From JBKPFU01 sp046728975 (GTDB taxonomy: Bacteria > Actinomycetota > Thermoleophilia > Gaiellales > Gaiellaceae), in contig JBKPFU010000101.1 of the NCBI GenBank assembly GCA_046728975.1, positions 1-23,955 on the forward strand: DNA of 23,955 nt. Reading direction: 5' to 3'. A program made the translations under genes and the position numbers. A model generated the notes under the pieces. That model saw only the letters and a program-made list of their open reading frames with translations. It was not told the DNA's origin and did not search any database. Below, piece after piece: positions 14,823 through 22,485 of the stretch (the stretch's first letter is position 1; each line of letters starts with the position of its first letter).

Positions 14823-17371
14823 TTAATGAGCTCCTGGGCCGCCGCGAGCTCGGACTCGCGTCCGTCGAGCTCCCCGTTCAGCTTCCGCCGCCTGAGCTCG
14901 GCGAGGATCTCCCCCACGCGCGGCGATTCGCCGAGCCCGAGCTCGGCCAAGTCGGCGCCGCTGATGTCCAGCCGAACGTCCCGCAGCTCCCGGAAGTAGC
15001 GATGGAGCGGCTCGAGATCGCGCATGGCCAGCGCGAGGAGCGGAGCATCGGGGGCGTACGGGTCGGCGAGCGTGACGACCTCGGCAGGCTCGGCATCGCG
15101 CGCCTCCAGCCGCTCGACGAGTCGCGGCGCCACCGTCACGGCGTGCGCGATAAGCTCGGCGTCGCGCTTGCGCACCTTCAGCCGGGCGAGCCAGTCGTAG
15201 ATCTCGTCGGGCGGCAGCCGGCGCGCGAGCGCGATCAAGCCCAGCCGCCACGCGGGAACCCCGAGGCCGTACGCCGCGTTGAGCTCGTTCAGGCGGCGGA
15301 GCAACGCGACTGCCTCCTCGTCGGCCGCGAGGTGGGGATGGATCGCTTTGTCGGCGCCGAGCTCGGCCAGGCGGAGGATCGAGTGCTCGATCTCGCCTTC
15401 CTCGAGCAGCGCCACCAGCTCGTCCCGCAGCCGCGCGGACGACAGGTCACCTACCAGGCCCATCTCGATGCACCCGCGCGCGAGCCGCACCGTGTGCTCG
15501 TCCATGGCGAAGCCGTACCGGTTCTCGTAGCGGATGGCGCGGAAGATCCGTGTCGGGTCGTCGATGAAGGAGAGGTTGTGCAGGACGCGGATTCGTCCGG
15601 CCTCGAGGTCGCGGCGCCCGCCGAATGGGTCGACGAGGCGTCCGAAGTCATCGCCCTTCAGCGACGCCGCCATCGCGTTGATCGTGAAGTCGCGCCGGAA
15701 AAGATCCTCGCGAATCGAGGCGTGCTCGACCGTCGGAAGGGCGGCGGGAGCGTCGTAGAACTCCGTCCGAGCCGTGACGACGTCGACGCGCTCGCCGGCG
15801 CCGTAGAGCACGACCGCGGTGCCGAACTTCTCGTGTGCACGCACGCGGCCGCCGAGCGCGTCGGCGAGAGCCTGCGCAAGCGCGATCGCGTCTCCTTCGA
15901 CAGCGATGTCGACGTCGAAACCGCGTTCGCCGAGCACGATGTCACGAACGGTTCCGCCGACGAGATAGACGCCCTCGTACGGCTCGCTGACGGCGGCAAC
16001 CGCTTCGAACACGGGCGTCAAGTGCTCGAGCCGGGCGAGCTCGTCGGTCAGCATGACGCCGACCTCGGGACGCGCCGCGGGCCGCTCGCCGAGCGCACGC
16101 AGCACGTCGCTGCGGGTCACGACGCCAACGAGCTCCGAGCCGCGCAGAACGGCGACACGGCCGTCGCCGCCGGCGAGCAGACGCTGAAGCTGCGGCAGCG
16201 GCGTGTCCTCCTCGCACGTCGCGACGCGCGAGCTCATGATCCCCTTCACCGGCGCGTGAGAGAGGCCGTGCGACACGGCTTTGTCCAGATCCTCTCGCGC
16301 GACGGCGCCGACGAGCTTTCCCCCGTCCGCGATGAGCACGCCGCTCTGTCCGTAGCGCTGGCACACGACCATCGCGTGCGCGACCGTCTCCTCCGGCCCG
16401 ACGCAGCGCGGGGGGCTCGACATCACGTCGTGAGCGCGGAGCGGCTCGCGAACGGCCGACGGCAACTGCTCGTCGAGCCGCGCCTGCGCCTGTTCGAGCG
16501 TCCCGCGGAAAATCGCCGACGCAGCCTCTGGATGGCCTCCACCACCGAGCGCCTCAGCAACGGCCGACGCATCGAGCTCGGGAACGCGACTGCGGACGAC
16601 GGAGAAGACGCGCCCGTCCATCTCGACGAGCATGATGAGCGCCTTGCAATCCGTCAGATCGACGACCTTGTGGGCCAGGTTCGAGATCCCGTCGACGTAT
16701 GACCCCCAGCGCACGGCCGTCACGAGTAGCTCGATCCCGGCCAGCTCTCGCGTCTCGACGGCCGCGAGCAGCGCGGACAGCAAATCGCGCTCCTCGGCCG
16801 TGAGCGGCGTGTGCAGGAACGTGGCAAGGAGCTCCTGGCGCGCCCCGTGGCGGAGACACCAACCGAGCGCCTCGGCGTCCCGTTGCGTCGCCGAGGGGTA
16901 GGTGAGCGACCCCGTGTCCTCGTGGATGCCGAGCGCGAAAGCCGTCGCTTCGAGCGGGCTCACCGGGAGCTCGCGTTCGGCCAGCACGCCCACTAGCGTC
17001 GTCGTCAACGCCCCGTCCTCCGAGAGCACGACGTTCTCCTCGGGCGCCCAGTCGGGCACCTCGCCGGCGTGGTGGTCGAAGACCACCTTCTCGACGTTCG
17101 GGTCGACCGCGACAGGCTCGAGCTCGCCGAGCCGCGCCGCATGGACGGTTTCGACGACGATCAGCCGCCGGATCGCATCGAGCTCCAGGCGCGAGGCCTC
17201 CACGCACTCGAGCTCGTCGGCGTGCAGGCGGTAGAACTCGCGGACGTTCCGGTTCAGCGAGCCGGACAGGCAGACGACGGCGTTCGGATACAGCCGTCGC
17301 GCGGCGAGCATCGCCGCGAACGCGTCGAAATCGGTGTTGCCGTGGGTTGCGATGATGTCTTCGGCCCGCAC
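14819..17371 (-). CDS. DHH-CBS-CBS-tRNA nucleotidyltransferase fusion (CCA/A-adding enzyme family)
   Basis: This 850-residue protein has four parts. (1) A DHH phosphoesterase domain (1-290) has HGNTDFDAF (10-18), VVFDHHAG (96-103), GIHEDTGSLTYP and the DHHA1 motif GGGGHPEAAS (276-285). (2-3) Two CBS domains follow (about 315-365 and 375-428). (4) A class II poly(A)/CCA polymerase core has YLVGGTVRDIVLG (469-481), the catalytic DVD (486-488), RRDFTINAMA (559-568) and DDPTRIFRAIRYENRYGF. The same architecture is known in the Aquifex A-adding enzyme and relatives, so tRNA 3'-end synthesis or repair is the likely job, perhaps nucleotide-regulated. The second DHH motif reads VVET, where Asp is usual. 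Whether it adds CCA or only A cannot be told. Start is GTG at 17371 without a clear ribosome site. pgeF is coupled downstream. Confidence 0.92.
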   Translation of the reverse strand: MRAEDIIATHGNTDFDAFAAMLAARRLYPNAVVCLSGSLNRNVREFYRLHADELECVEASRLELDAIRRLIVVETVHAARLGELEPVAVDPNVEKVVFDHHAGEVPDWAPEENVVLSEDGALTTTLVGVLAERELPVSPLEATAFALGIHEDTGSLTYPSATQRDAEALGWCLRHGARQELLATFLHTPLTAEERDLLSALLAAVETRELAGIELLVTAVRWGSYVDGISNLAHKVVDLTDCKALIMLVEMDGRVFSVVRSRVPELDASAVAEALGGGGHPEAASAIFRGTLEQAQARLDEQLPSAVREPLRAHDVMSSPPRCVGPEETVAHAMVVCQRYGQSGVLIADGGKLVGAVAREDLDKAVSHGLSHAPVKGIMSSRVATCEEDTPLPQLQRLLAGGDGRVAVLRGSELVGVVTRSDVLRALGERPAARPEVGVMLTDELARLEHLTPVFEAVAAVSEPYEGVYLVGGTVRDIVLGERGFDVDIAVEGDAIALAQALADALGGRVRAHEKFGTAVVLYGAGERVDVVTARTEFYDAPAALPTVEHASIREDLFRRDFTINAMAASLKGDDFGRLVDPFGGRRDLEAGRIRVLHNLSFIDDPTRIFRAIRYENRYGFAMDEHTVRLARGCIEMGLVGDLSSARLRDELVALLEEGEIEHSILRLAELGADKAIHPHLAADEEAVALLRRLNELNAAYGLGVPAWRLGLIALARRLPPDEIYDWLARLKVRKRDAELIAHAVTVAPRLVERLEARDAEPAEVVTLADPYAPDAPLLALAMRDLEPLHRYFRELRDVRLDISGADLAELGLGESPRVGEILAELRRRKLNGELDGRESELAAAQELIK

Positions 17372-17399
17372 GAGGTGAATTGTGCCGGGGCGGGTCGGA

Positions 17400-17789
17400 T
17401 CAGCACAGCCGGCCCTCGTCCGACAGGACGTCCGTCATGGCCTGTGTCTGGTTTTCGATGTTCGCGAGAAGACTCGGCCCTTCCGCGAACACATGCCAGA
17501 CGCCCTTCTTCCGAAGCACCAGCGCCTGCACGCCCTGCGCCGGCGGAAACAGGATCTCGACCCCTGCGGAGGCCGTATTGCTGTCGCTGGCGGCGACGCG
17601 AATGTCGGTGATTCGCTCCCGCCGGATCGGCGTCTGCGTGCGGTCGTAGCGGCGAATGGCCGTGCGGATCGCCTGGGCCTCTTGTGCGGACGGACGGCGA
17701 AAGGTGCAACTTCCGCCGCCGCCGGAGCCTCCACAGCCTGCCGCGACCAGCGCCAGCGCCGCGACCGTTGCCGCAAAGGCCGCTCTCAC
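17400..17789 (-). CDS. Small putative lipoprotein of unknown function
   Basis: This 129-residue protein has an N-terminal lipoprotein signal: charged MRAAF, a hydrophobic stretch, and a lipobox-like LVAAGC with Cys19 followed by a Gly/Ser linker. The mature part (from about 28) is alpha/beta-like, with an EAQAIRTAIRRYDR helix and KKGVWHVFAEGPS, a strand pattern seen in small secreted nuclear-transport-factor-like or PepSY-like domains. I cannot name the family. A C-terminal Cys is the last residue, and C28 could pair with it after export. The GTG start overlaps the ridA stop (GTGA), so it is translated with ridA. It should be processed by LspA (10749-11312). Confidence 0.75.
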   Translation of the reverse strand: MRAAFAATVAALALVAAGCGGSGGGGSCTFRRPSAQEAQAIRTAIRRYDRTQTPIRRERITDIRVAASDSNTASAGVEILFPPAQGVQALVLRKKGVWHVFAEGPSLLANIENQTQAMTDVLSDEGRLC

Positions 17790-18169
17790 AGGTGGGCGAT
17801 CGCCTCGATTTCTACCTTGGCGCCCGACGGGAGGCTGGAGATCTCGACGGTTGCCCGAGCGGGCGGCGTGTCGCCGACGTGACGAGCGTAGATCTCGTTC
17901 ATCTCCTGAAAGTCGCCGAGGTCGGTCAGGAAGACGGTGGTCTTGACCAAACGGTCGAGCCCGCTCCCAGCCTCCTCCAGGATCGCCTTCAGGTTCTGGA
18001 AGACCTGCTCCGTCTGCTCGGCGATCGTGTCACCGACGATTTCGGCATGGTCCGGGCTCAGCGCGAGCTGGCCGGAGACGAAGACGAACTCGCCCGCGCG
18101 GATCGCCTGCGAGTACGGCGCCCCCTGAAACGGCGCGGGAGCCTTCTCGGTTCGCACTGCCGTCTTCAT
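17786..18169 (-). CDS. ridA: RidA-family enamine/imine deaminase
   Basis: RidA hydrolyses reactive 2-aminoacrylate-type enamines released by PLP enzymes. The 127-residue protein has the full set of key residues: Tyr19 in APYSQA, Arg105 in PPARATVE (same number as in well-studied RidA proteins), and Glu120 in AKVEIEAIA. GEFVFVSGQL and KTTVFLTDL are family blocks. An AGGGAGG ribosome site lies 4 bases before the ATG, and the start overlaps the hisB-like stop (ATGA). The lipoprotein gene follows by overlap. The link to an altered HisB homologue is unusual. It probably trims to an archetypal RidA rather than an Rid2-7 type, judging by Arg105. Confidence 0.94.
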   Translation of the reverse strand: MKTAVRTEKAPAPFQGAPYSQAIRAGEFVFVSGQLALSPDHAEIVGDTIAEQTEQVFQNLKAILEEAGSGLDRLVKTTVFLTDLGDFQEMNEIYARHVGDTPPARATVEISSLPSGAKVEIEAIAHL

Positions 18170-18684
18170 CGGTCCTCCCTTCTTCGGGGCCGGCAGCTCT
18201 GCGCGAGCGCCACGCCGAGAGCCTTGAAAATTGCCTCCAGCACGTGCTGTGGGTCGTCGCCGTGGATCAGGCGGACGTGCAACGTCAGTCCCGCGCCCTC
18301 AGCCAGTTCGTTCAGGAAGCGCGCGACGAGATCCTCGGCGAGGCCTCCGACACGGACGTCCGAGAGGTCGACGTTGGAGACCACGAGCGGCCTGCCCGAG
18401 ACCTCCAGCGTGACGTGAGCGAGCGCCTCGTCGGCCGGCACGGTCGCCGAACCGTGCCGCCGGCAGTCTCCGCGCGCGAACTCGTCGACGAGCGCCTGGC
18501 CCAGCGCGCGGCCGGCGGCCGCAACCTCCGCGTCGGCGCCCGTCGGCGCGACCTCGAGGGTGAGATCGAACGACGCGTGCTCGGCAAGGAGCGTCAGCAG
18601 GTGGTCGAGGACCGGGACGCCCGTCTCGACGTTGGCGCGCCCCGCGCCTGTCACATCGACTCGTGCCTGGCCCGTGACCGACAT
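18166..18684 (-). CDS. hisB-like: HisB-family (imidazoleglycerol-phosphate dehydratase-like) protein lacking most metal ligands
   Basis: Homology to IGP dehydratase is clear: ANVETGVPVLDHLLTLLAEH near residue 17, PADEALAHVTLEVSGRPLV, a VARFLNELAEGAGLTLHVRL block, and HVLEAIFKALG near the C-terminus. The first manganese motif, HHTVED in true HisB, reads DAEVAA here, losing both His and the Glu. In the second, HH..E has become QH..E. The first beta strand, with its usual R..RxTxET segment, is also missing. At 172 residues it is a little short. ATG at 18684 lies 7 bases after the murA stop; the open frame runs on upstream inside murA. There are no other his genes nearby. I expect no IGP dehydratase activity, so a structural, regulatory or new catalytic role is possible. 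An automatic 'hisB' label could mislead. Confidence 0.85.
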   Translation of the reverse strand: MSVTGQARVDVTGAGRANVETGVPVLDHLLTLLAEHASFDLTLEVAPTGADAEVAAAGRALGQALVDEFARGDCRRHGSATVPADEALAHVTLEVSGRPLVVSNVDLSDVRVGGLAEDLVARFLNELAEGAGLTLHVRLIHGDDPQHVLEAIFKALGVALAQSCRPRRREDR

Positions 18685-18691
18685 CCGCGGG

Positions 18692-19999
18692 CTAACCCTC
18701 GATTCGCTCGATCCGCGCGCCCAGAGCGCGAAGGCGCTCATCGATCCGCTCATAGCCGCGGTCGATCTCGCCGACGTTCCCGATCGTCGAGGTTCCGTCG
18801 GCACAGAGAGCGGCGATCAGCATCGCCATCCCGGCCCGGATGTCGGGGCTCGCCATCCGCTGGCCGTACAGTCGCGCCGGCCCGGTGACGACGGCCCGGT
18901 GCGGGTCGCAGAGGATGATCCGCGCACCCATGCTGACCAGCTTGTCGGTGAAGAACAGGCGGTTCTCGAACATCTTCTCGAAGATCAAGACCGTCCCCGT
19001 CGCTTGGGTCGCAATCGCGAGGGCGATCGACGTCAGGTCGGCCGGGAATGCGGGCCAAGGCCCGTCCTCGATCTTCGGCACCTGGTCGCCGAGGTCGTTC
19101 TGCACGACCAGCTCCTGGTTGGGCGGAACGCGGACGCTCCCCTCCCCCAGCTCGACGTGGACGCCGAGCCGCGCAAACGCGGGAAGAATGGGAACGAGGT
19201 CCTTCGGCTCGCAGTACTCGATCGTCAGGTCCCCGCCGGTGACGGCGGCGAGCCCGATGAAGCTCGCGACCTCGATGTGCTCGGGGCCGATCCGCCATTC
19301 GCCGCCCGACAGCGAGCGGACGCCTTCGATCCTGAGCAGGTTCGAGCCGATTCCCTCGATGCGCGCCCCGAGCGACACGAGGAAGCGGCACAGATCTTGG
19401 ACGTGCGGCTCGGCGGCCGCATTGCCAATGATCGTCTCGCCCTGTGCGACGGACGCCGCCATGACCGTGTTCTCTGTCGCCATCACGCTGGCCTCGTCGA
19501 GGAAGATCTGGCGGCCTCGCAGAGCGGGCGCCTGCATCTCGTAGCGCCCGGCGGTCCCGATCTCGACGCCGAGCTCGTTGAGGGCGTGGATGTGCGGGTC
19601 GAGGCGGCGGCGGCCGATCACGTCGCCGCCGGGAGGCGGGACGGTGGCGCGACCCAACCGCGCGAGCAGCGGGCCGGCGAGCAGGAACGAAGCGCGGATG
19701 CGGCTGCACAGCTCCTCGTCGAGCTCGTACTTGCGGATCTCGGCCGCGTGGATGCGCACCTCGTTCGGGGCGATCCACTCGACCTGCACGCCGATGTCGT
19801 CGAGCAGCTCGATCATCGTCTCGACGTCTCGTATGTGGGGCACGTTTCGAAGAACGACCGGCTGGTCGGTCAAAACGCAGGCGGCGAGGATCGGGAGAGC
19901 GCCGTTCTTGTTGCCCGCAGCGGCAATAGTCCCGTTGAGCGGCTGCGGTCCCTCGATGACGAAGGTCTCTGCGAACCCGCGAGAGACGGTGGCCGACAT
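18692..19999 (-). CDS. murA: UDP-N-acetylglucosamine 1-carboxyvinyltransferase with Asp at the fosfomycin Cys site
   Basis: MurA transfers enolpyruvate from PEP to UDP-GlcNAc, the first committed step of peptidoglycan synthesis. The 435-residue protein has the two-domain EPSP-synthase-like fold. It shows AAGNKNGALPIL with Lys31-Asn32 (E. coli K22-N23), the active-site loop PPPGGDVIGRRR, and PWPAFPADLTSI with Asp321 (E. coli D305). In the loop the usual Cys115 is Asp126. This change is known in Mycobacterium and Chlamydia MurA and gives intrinsic fosfomycin resistance while keeping activity. ATG at 19999 has no Shine-Dalgarno sequence; a TACGAT hexamer lies 10 bases upstream. Divergent from the HD gene by 23 bases. 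The hisB-like gene follows by 7 bases. Confidence 0.96.
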   Translation of the reverse strand: MSATVSRGFAETFVIEGPQPLNGTIAAAGNKNGALPILAACVLTDQPVVLRNVPHIRDVETMIELLDDIGVQVEWIAPNEVRIHAAEIRKYELDEELCSRIRASFLLAGPLLARLGRATVPPPGGDVIGRRRLDPHIHALNELGVEIGTAGRYEMQAPALRGRQIFLDEASVMATENTVMAASVAQGETIIGNAAAEPHVQDLCRFLVSLGARIEGIGSNLLRIEGVRSLSGGEWRIGPEHIEVASFIGLAAVTGGDLTIEYCEPKDLVPILPAFARLGVHVELGEGSVRVPPNQELVVQNDLGDQVPKIEDGPWPAFPADLTSIALAIATQATGTVLIFEKMFENRLFFTDKLVSMGARIILCDPHRAVVTGPARLYGQRMASPDIRAGMAMLIAALCADGTSTIGNVGEIDRGYERIDERLRALGARIERIEG

Positions 20000-20008
20000 C
20001 TGGGCGGC

Positions 20009-20015
20009 TATCGTA
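20009..20015. promoter_or_regulatory. Overlapping divergent -10-like elements between murA and the HD gene
   Basis: On the plus strand TATCGT (20009-20014) lies 8 bases before the GTG at 20023. On the minus strand TACGAT (20015-20010) lies 10 bases before the murA ATG. Both fit TANNNT and share five base pairs. The start codons are only 23 bases apart, so both mRNAs would have to be leaderless or nearly so, or start within the opposing gene. No ribosome site is visible for either gene. Confidence 0.4.
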
Positions 20016-20022
20016 CCCCCAC

Positions 20023-20601
20023 GTGACTCCGAGCCGCGAGCAGGCCTGGGAGACGCTGGCGCGATATACGCAGAGCGAGGCGCTCCGCCGGCACGCGCTC
20101 GCCGTCGAGGCGGCAGTGCGCGCCTATGCGCGGAAGTTCGGCGAGGACGAGGAGCTCTGGGGCGTGACCGCGCTGCTCCACGATTTCGACTACGAAATTC
20201 ATCCGACCCTGGACAAGCACCCGCAGGACGGCGCGCCGATCCTGCGTGAGGAGGGCTATCCGGAGGACGTGATCCAGGCGATCCTCTCGCACGCCGAGCA
20301 CCTCGACGAGCCGCGCGATACCCCGCTCAAGAGAACTCTGTTCGCCTGCGACGAGCTCTCAGGCTTCATCCATGCCTGCGGGCTCGTCCGGCCCGACGGG
20401 ATCGAAACGCTGACGCCGAAATCGGTCAAGAAGAAGCTGAAGCAGCCCTCGTTCGCCTCCGGGGTCCGCCGCGAGGACGTCTACAAAGGCGCCGAGGAGC
20501 TCGGCGTCGAGCTCGATGACCACATCGCGTTCGTGATCGAGGCGCTGAAGCCGATCGCGCCGGAGCTCGGGCTCCGGACAGCGGCGGACGTGCCCGTTTA
20601 G
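20023..20601 (+). CDS. HD-domain phosphohydrolase-like protein
   Basis: This 192-residue cytoplasmic protein carries an HD metal-dependent hydrolase domain: H24 in RRHALAVEAAV, the HD doublet H53-D54 in ALLHDFDYE, H90 in ILSHAEH and D110 in FACDELSGF, covering the expected metal ligands. The C-terminal third (from about 125) has a Lys-rich TPKSVKKKLKQPSF segment seen in small bacterial HD hydrolases annotated without substrate. A nucleotide or phosphomonoester substrate is plausible, but none can be named. GTG start at 20023, divergent from murA with no ribosome site. Its stop is five bases from the stop of the aminotransferase gene coming the other way. Confidence 0.85.
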   Translation: MTPSREQAWETLARYTQSEALRRHALAVEAAVRAYARKFGEDEELWGVTALLHDFDYEIHPTLDKHPQDGAPILREEGYPEDVIQAILSHAEHLDEPRDTPLKRTLFACDELSGFIHACGLVRPDGIETLTPKSVKKKLKQPSFASGVRREDVYKGAEELGVELDDHIAFVIEALKPIAPELGLRTAADVPV

Positions 20602-20606
20602 ACTCG

Positions 20607-21662
20607 CTAGAGGGCTTCGAGGAGGCGGTCGATGTCCTCGTCGCTCGTCCACCAGCCGCAGGAGACGCGGATCCAGCCACGGCCGGGGACGTCACGGACG
20701 ATGACGCCGCGGTCGTAAAGCTGCGCCGCGACCTCCTCGGCATCGCCGCGCGGACGGAACGAGATGAGGCCGCCCTGGTCCGGGGCGGTGACGACCTCGT
20801 AGCCGGCGTCCAGGAGCCGGTCGCGACAGAGTTTCGCCGCCTCCGCGATTCGCTCGAAGCGCCATGTAGGCGCGCATTCCAGCGCCTTCAGCATTCCCGC
20901 AAGGGGCGCCGGCGCCCAAACGGAGTCGAACCGCAGGGCTCCCGGCTTCGGCTCGAACGAGCCATCGGGCTCGTACGACGCCTGTGACAGGTAGGTCGGC
21001 AGCGCGACTCGGAGCCGCTCGGGATCTCTCACGTACAGCGCGCCGCTCGAGTGCGGCGCGCAAAGCCACTTCTGCGCCGAGACCGTGTAGAAGTCGAACT
21101 CGGCGGCTGCGAGCGGGATGACGCCGGCGGATTGCGCGCCGTCGACGAGTACGGGAACGTCGGTTCCGCGCTGCACCGCGCCGGGGTCGATGATGTTTCC
21201 GGTTATCCAGGAGATGTGCGAGATCGCGATCAGGCGCGTCTTCGGCGTCACCTGGTCGAGGATCGCCTCGGGCGTCCCCTCCGCGACACGCACGCGCGCG
21301 CCCGATGCGCGCACCGCCCCTAGCAGGCCGAAGTGCTCGACGTCGGTGGTGACGATCTCGTCGTCGGGCGCCAAGTCGAGCCCTGCCAGCACGATCAAGC
21401 ACGCGTTCGTCGTCGAGCTGACCAGGGAGACGTTCTCTGCGGGCACGCCCAGCACCTCGGCGAGAGCCGCTCGAGCGGGCTCGCGCAGGCCCATCACGCC
21501 CTCGAAGTAGGGCTTGCCGCCACGGCCGTCCTCGAGCTCGCGGCGCTCCCACTCCATCACGGCTTCCGTCGTCTGCCGCGCCAGCGGCCCGTTCGTCCCG
21601 GCATTCAAGTACGCGTAGCGTTCGAGCACCGGAAACTGCGCCCGGGCTTCCTCGAAGGTCAC
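20607..21662 (-). CDS. Class V PLP-dependent aminotransferase (cysteine desulfurase/isopenicillin N epimerase-like)
   Basis: This 351-residue fold-type I PLP enzyme starts with FPVLERYAYLNAGTNGPL, typical of the class V group. The residue stacking on PLP is H110 (DVEHFG), the ring-N Asp is D174 in VLVDGAQSAG, and the PLP lysine is K198 in VSAQKWLCAP. There is no Cys-bearing loop of NifS/IscS type that I can recognise, so desulfurase activity is not assured; epimerase, lyase or kynureninase-like alternatives remain. The GTG at 21662 overlaps the stop of the EEP-family gene (GTGA). The frame continues upstream within that gene but is not homologous there. The two genes form an operon. Function unknown beyond PLP chemistry. 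Confidence 0.9.
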   Translation of the reverse strand: MTFEEARAQFPVLERYAYLNAGTNGPLARQTTEAVMEWERRELEDGRGGKPYFEGVMGLREPARAALAEVLGVPAENVSLVSSTTNACLIVLAGLDLAPDDEIVTTDVEHFGLLGAVRASGARVRVAEGTPEAILDQVTPKTRLIAISHISWITGNIIDPGAVQRGTDVPVLVDGAQSAGVIPLAAAEFDFYTVSAQKWLCAPHSSGALYVRDPERLRVALPTYLSQASYEPDGSFEPKPGALRFDSVWAPAPLAGMLKALECAPTWRFERIAEAAKLCRDRLLDAGYEVVTAPDQGGLISFRPRGDAEEVAAQLYDRGVIVRDVPGRGWIRVSCGWWTSDEDIDRLLEAL

Positions 21663-22474
21663 GGGATGCGCACCTCGACGGGCGCGTGGTCGGACAACAG
21701 CCGACCGCTGAGCTGCCGCCGCTCGGCCGGCCACCGCTCGAGCCCGCCCGCGTTGGCGCCGCGGACGAGGATCTGATCGATCCCGGTCGCGAACCGCGAG
21801 AACCCCCACTCGCGCCGCGCGAGGTCTCGCAGCGTCTGCGACTCCGCGCCCTTGATGTTGAAATCGCCTGCAAGAACGCAGATTTCGCCTCTCTCCGTCA
21901 TGGAATCGACAAAAACAGCGGCCCGAAGGAGCTCGGCATCCGCGAGGCGGCGGTCGGCCGGATAACTCGTGGCGTGCAGGTTCGCGATCGCACCGCGGCG
22001 GCCGTCGGCGAAGGTCGCCCGCACAGCCTGGCAGATGCGCCGTTCCTTCGCCCACGCGAGCCGCGGGACGATACCGAGCCCGAGCTTTGCCGCCTGCTCC
22101 CGCCTGAACGAGCGCGGGTTGAGCACGACCACGGCATGGTCGTGAACGCGGATTTTCGGCGTGAGCAGGATCGCGGTCGCCTGCCCCTCGAAGGCAGAGC
22201 GAAAGACGCCGTGGTGCAGCGCGGTCAGCCCTCGGCCGATCAACGCCGTCGAAGGCAGCGGGCCAATGGTCGGCCGCTGAGCGACTTCTCCGAACGCCTG
22301 CATTCCGCTCCACGCGCCGAGCCGGGGGAGCGCCCAGACCGGGACCTCCTGTAGGCAGAGCACGTCGGGGCCGTCCGCCGTCGCGAGCATCACCATCTCG
22401 TCCAGGTACGCCTTGCGCCCGGCCGGCTTGGTGTTGCCGTGAAAAAGGTTCCAGCTGCGGATCAAGAGGCTCAA
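21659..22474 (-). CDS. Endonuclease/exonuclease/phosphatase (EEP) family protein
   Basis: This 271-residue protein has the full EEP catalytic set: WNLFHGN with N9, LCLQEV with the metal-binding E43, NLHATS, AGDFNI, IDQILV and the C-terminal SDHAPVEV with D262-H263. Members cleave phosphodiesters in DNA, RNA, lipids or small molecules; the substrate here cannot be set. No signal peptide or membrane segment is evident, which argues for a cytoplasmic enzyme. The likely start is TTG at 22474 (a second TTG is three codons on). It has no Shine-Dalgarno sequence, and TAGACT lies 12 bases upstream. It heads a two-gene operon with the aminotransferase. Confidence 0.88.
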   Translation of the reverse strand: MSLLIRSWNLFHGNTKPAGRKAYLDEMVMLATADGPDVLCLQEVPVWALPRLGAWSGMQAFGEVAQRPTIGPLPSTALIGRGLTALHHGVFRSAFEGQATAILLTPKIRVHDHAVVVLNPRSFRREQAAKLGLGIVPRLAWAKERRICQAVRATFADGRRGAIANLHATSYPADRRLADAELLRAAVFVDSMTERGEICVLAGDFNIKGAESQTLRDLARREWGFSRFATGIDQILVRGANAGGLERWPAERRQLSGRLLSDHAPVEVRIP

Positions 22475-22485
22475 AGCGCGGCGGC

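Noticed and set aside
14804..16702. A 632-codon open frame on the plus strand opposite the DHH-CBS-nucleotidyltransferase gene
   Set aside because: Its translation has no recognisable domain, is rich in Arg, Asp and Val as expected for an antisense frame in GC-rich DNA, and the minus strand has a full set of family motifs.
18560..20026. A 488-codon plus-strand open frame opposite murA and the hisB-like gene
   Set aside because: Same antisense artefact; murA motifs on the minus strand are complete and no ribosome site or motif supports the plus frame.
21663..22313. Fusion of an extra 217-residue domain to the aminotransferase
   Set aside because: The extension is the wrong frame of the EEP-family gene, whose catalytic motifs are complete; the GTGA overlap marks the true start.
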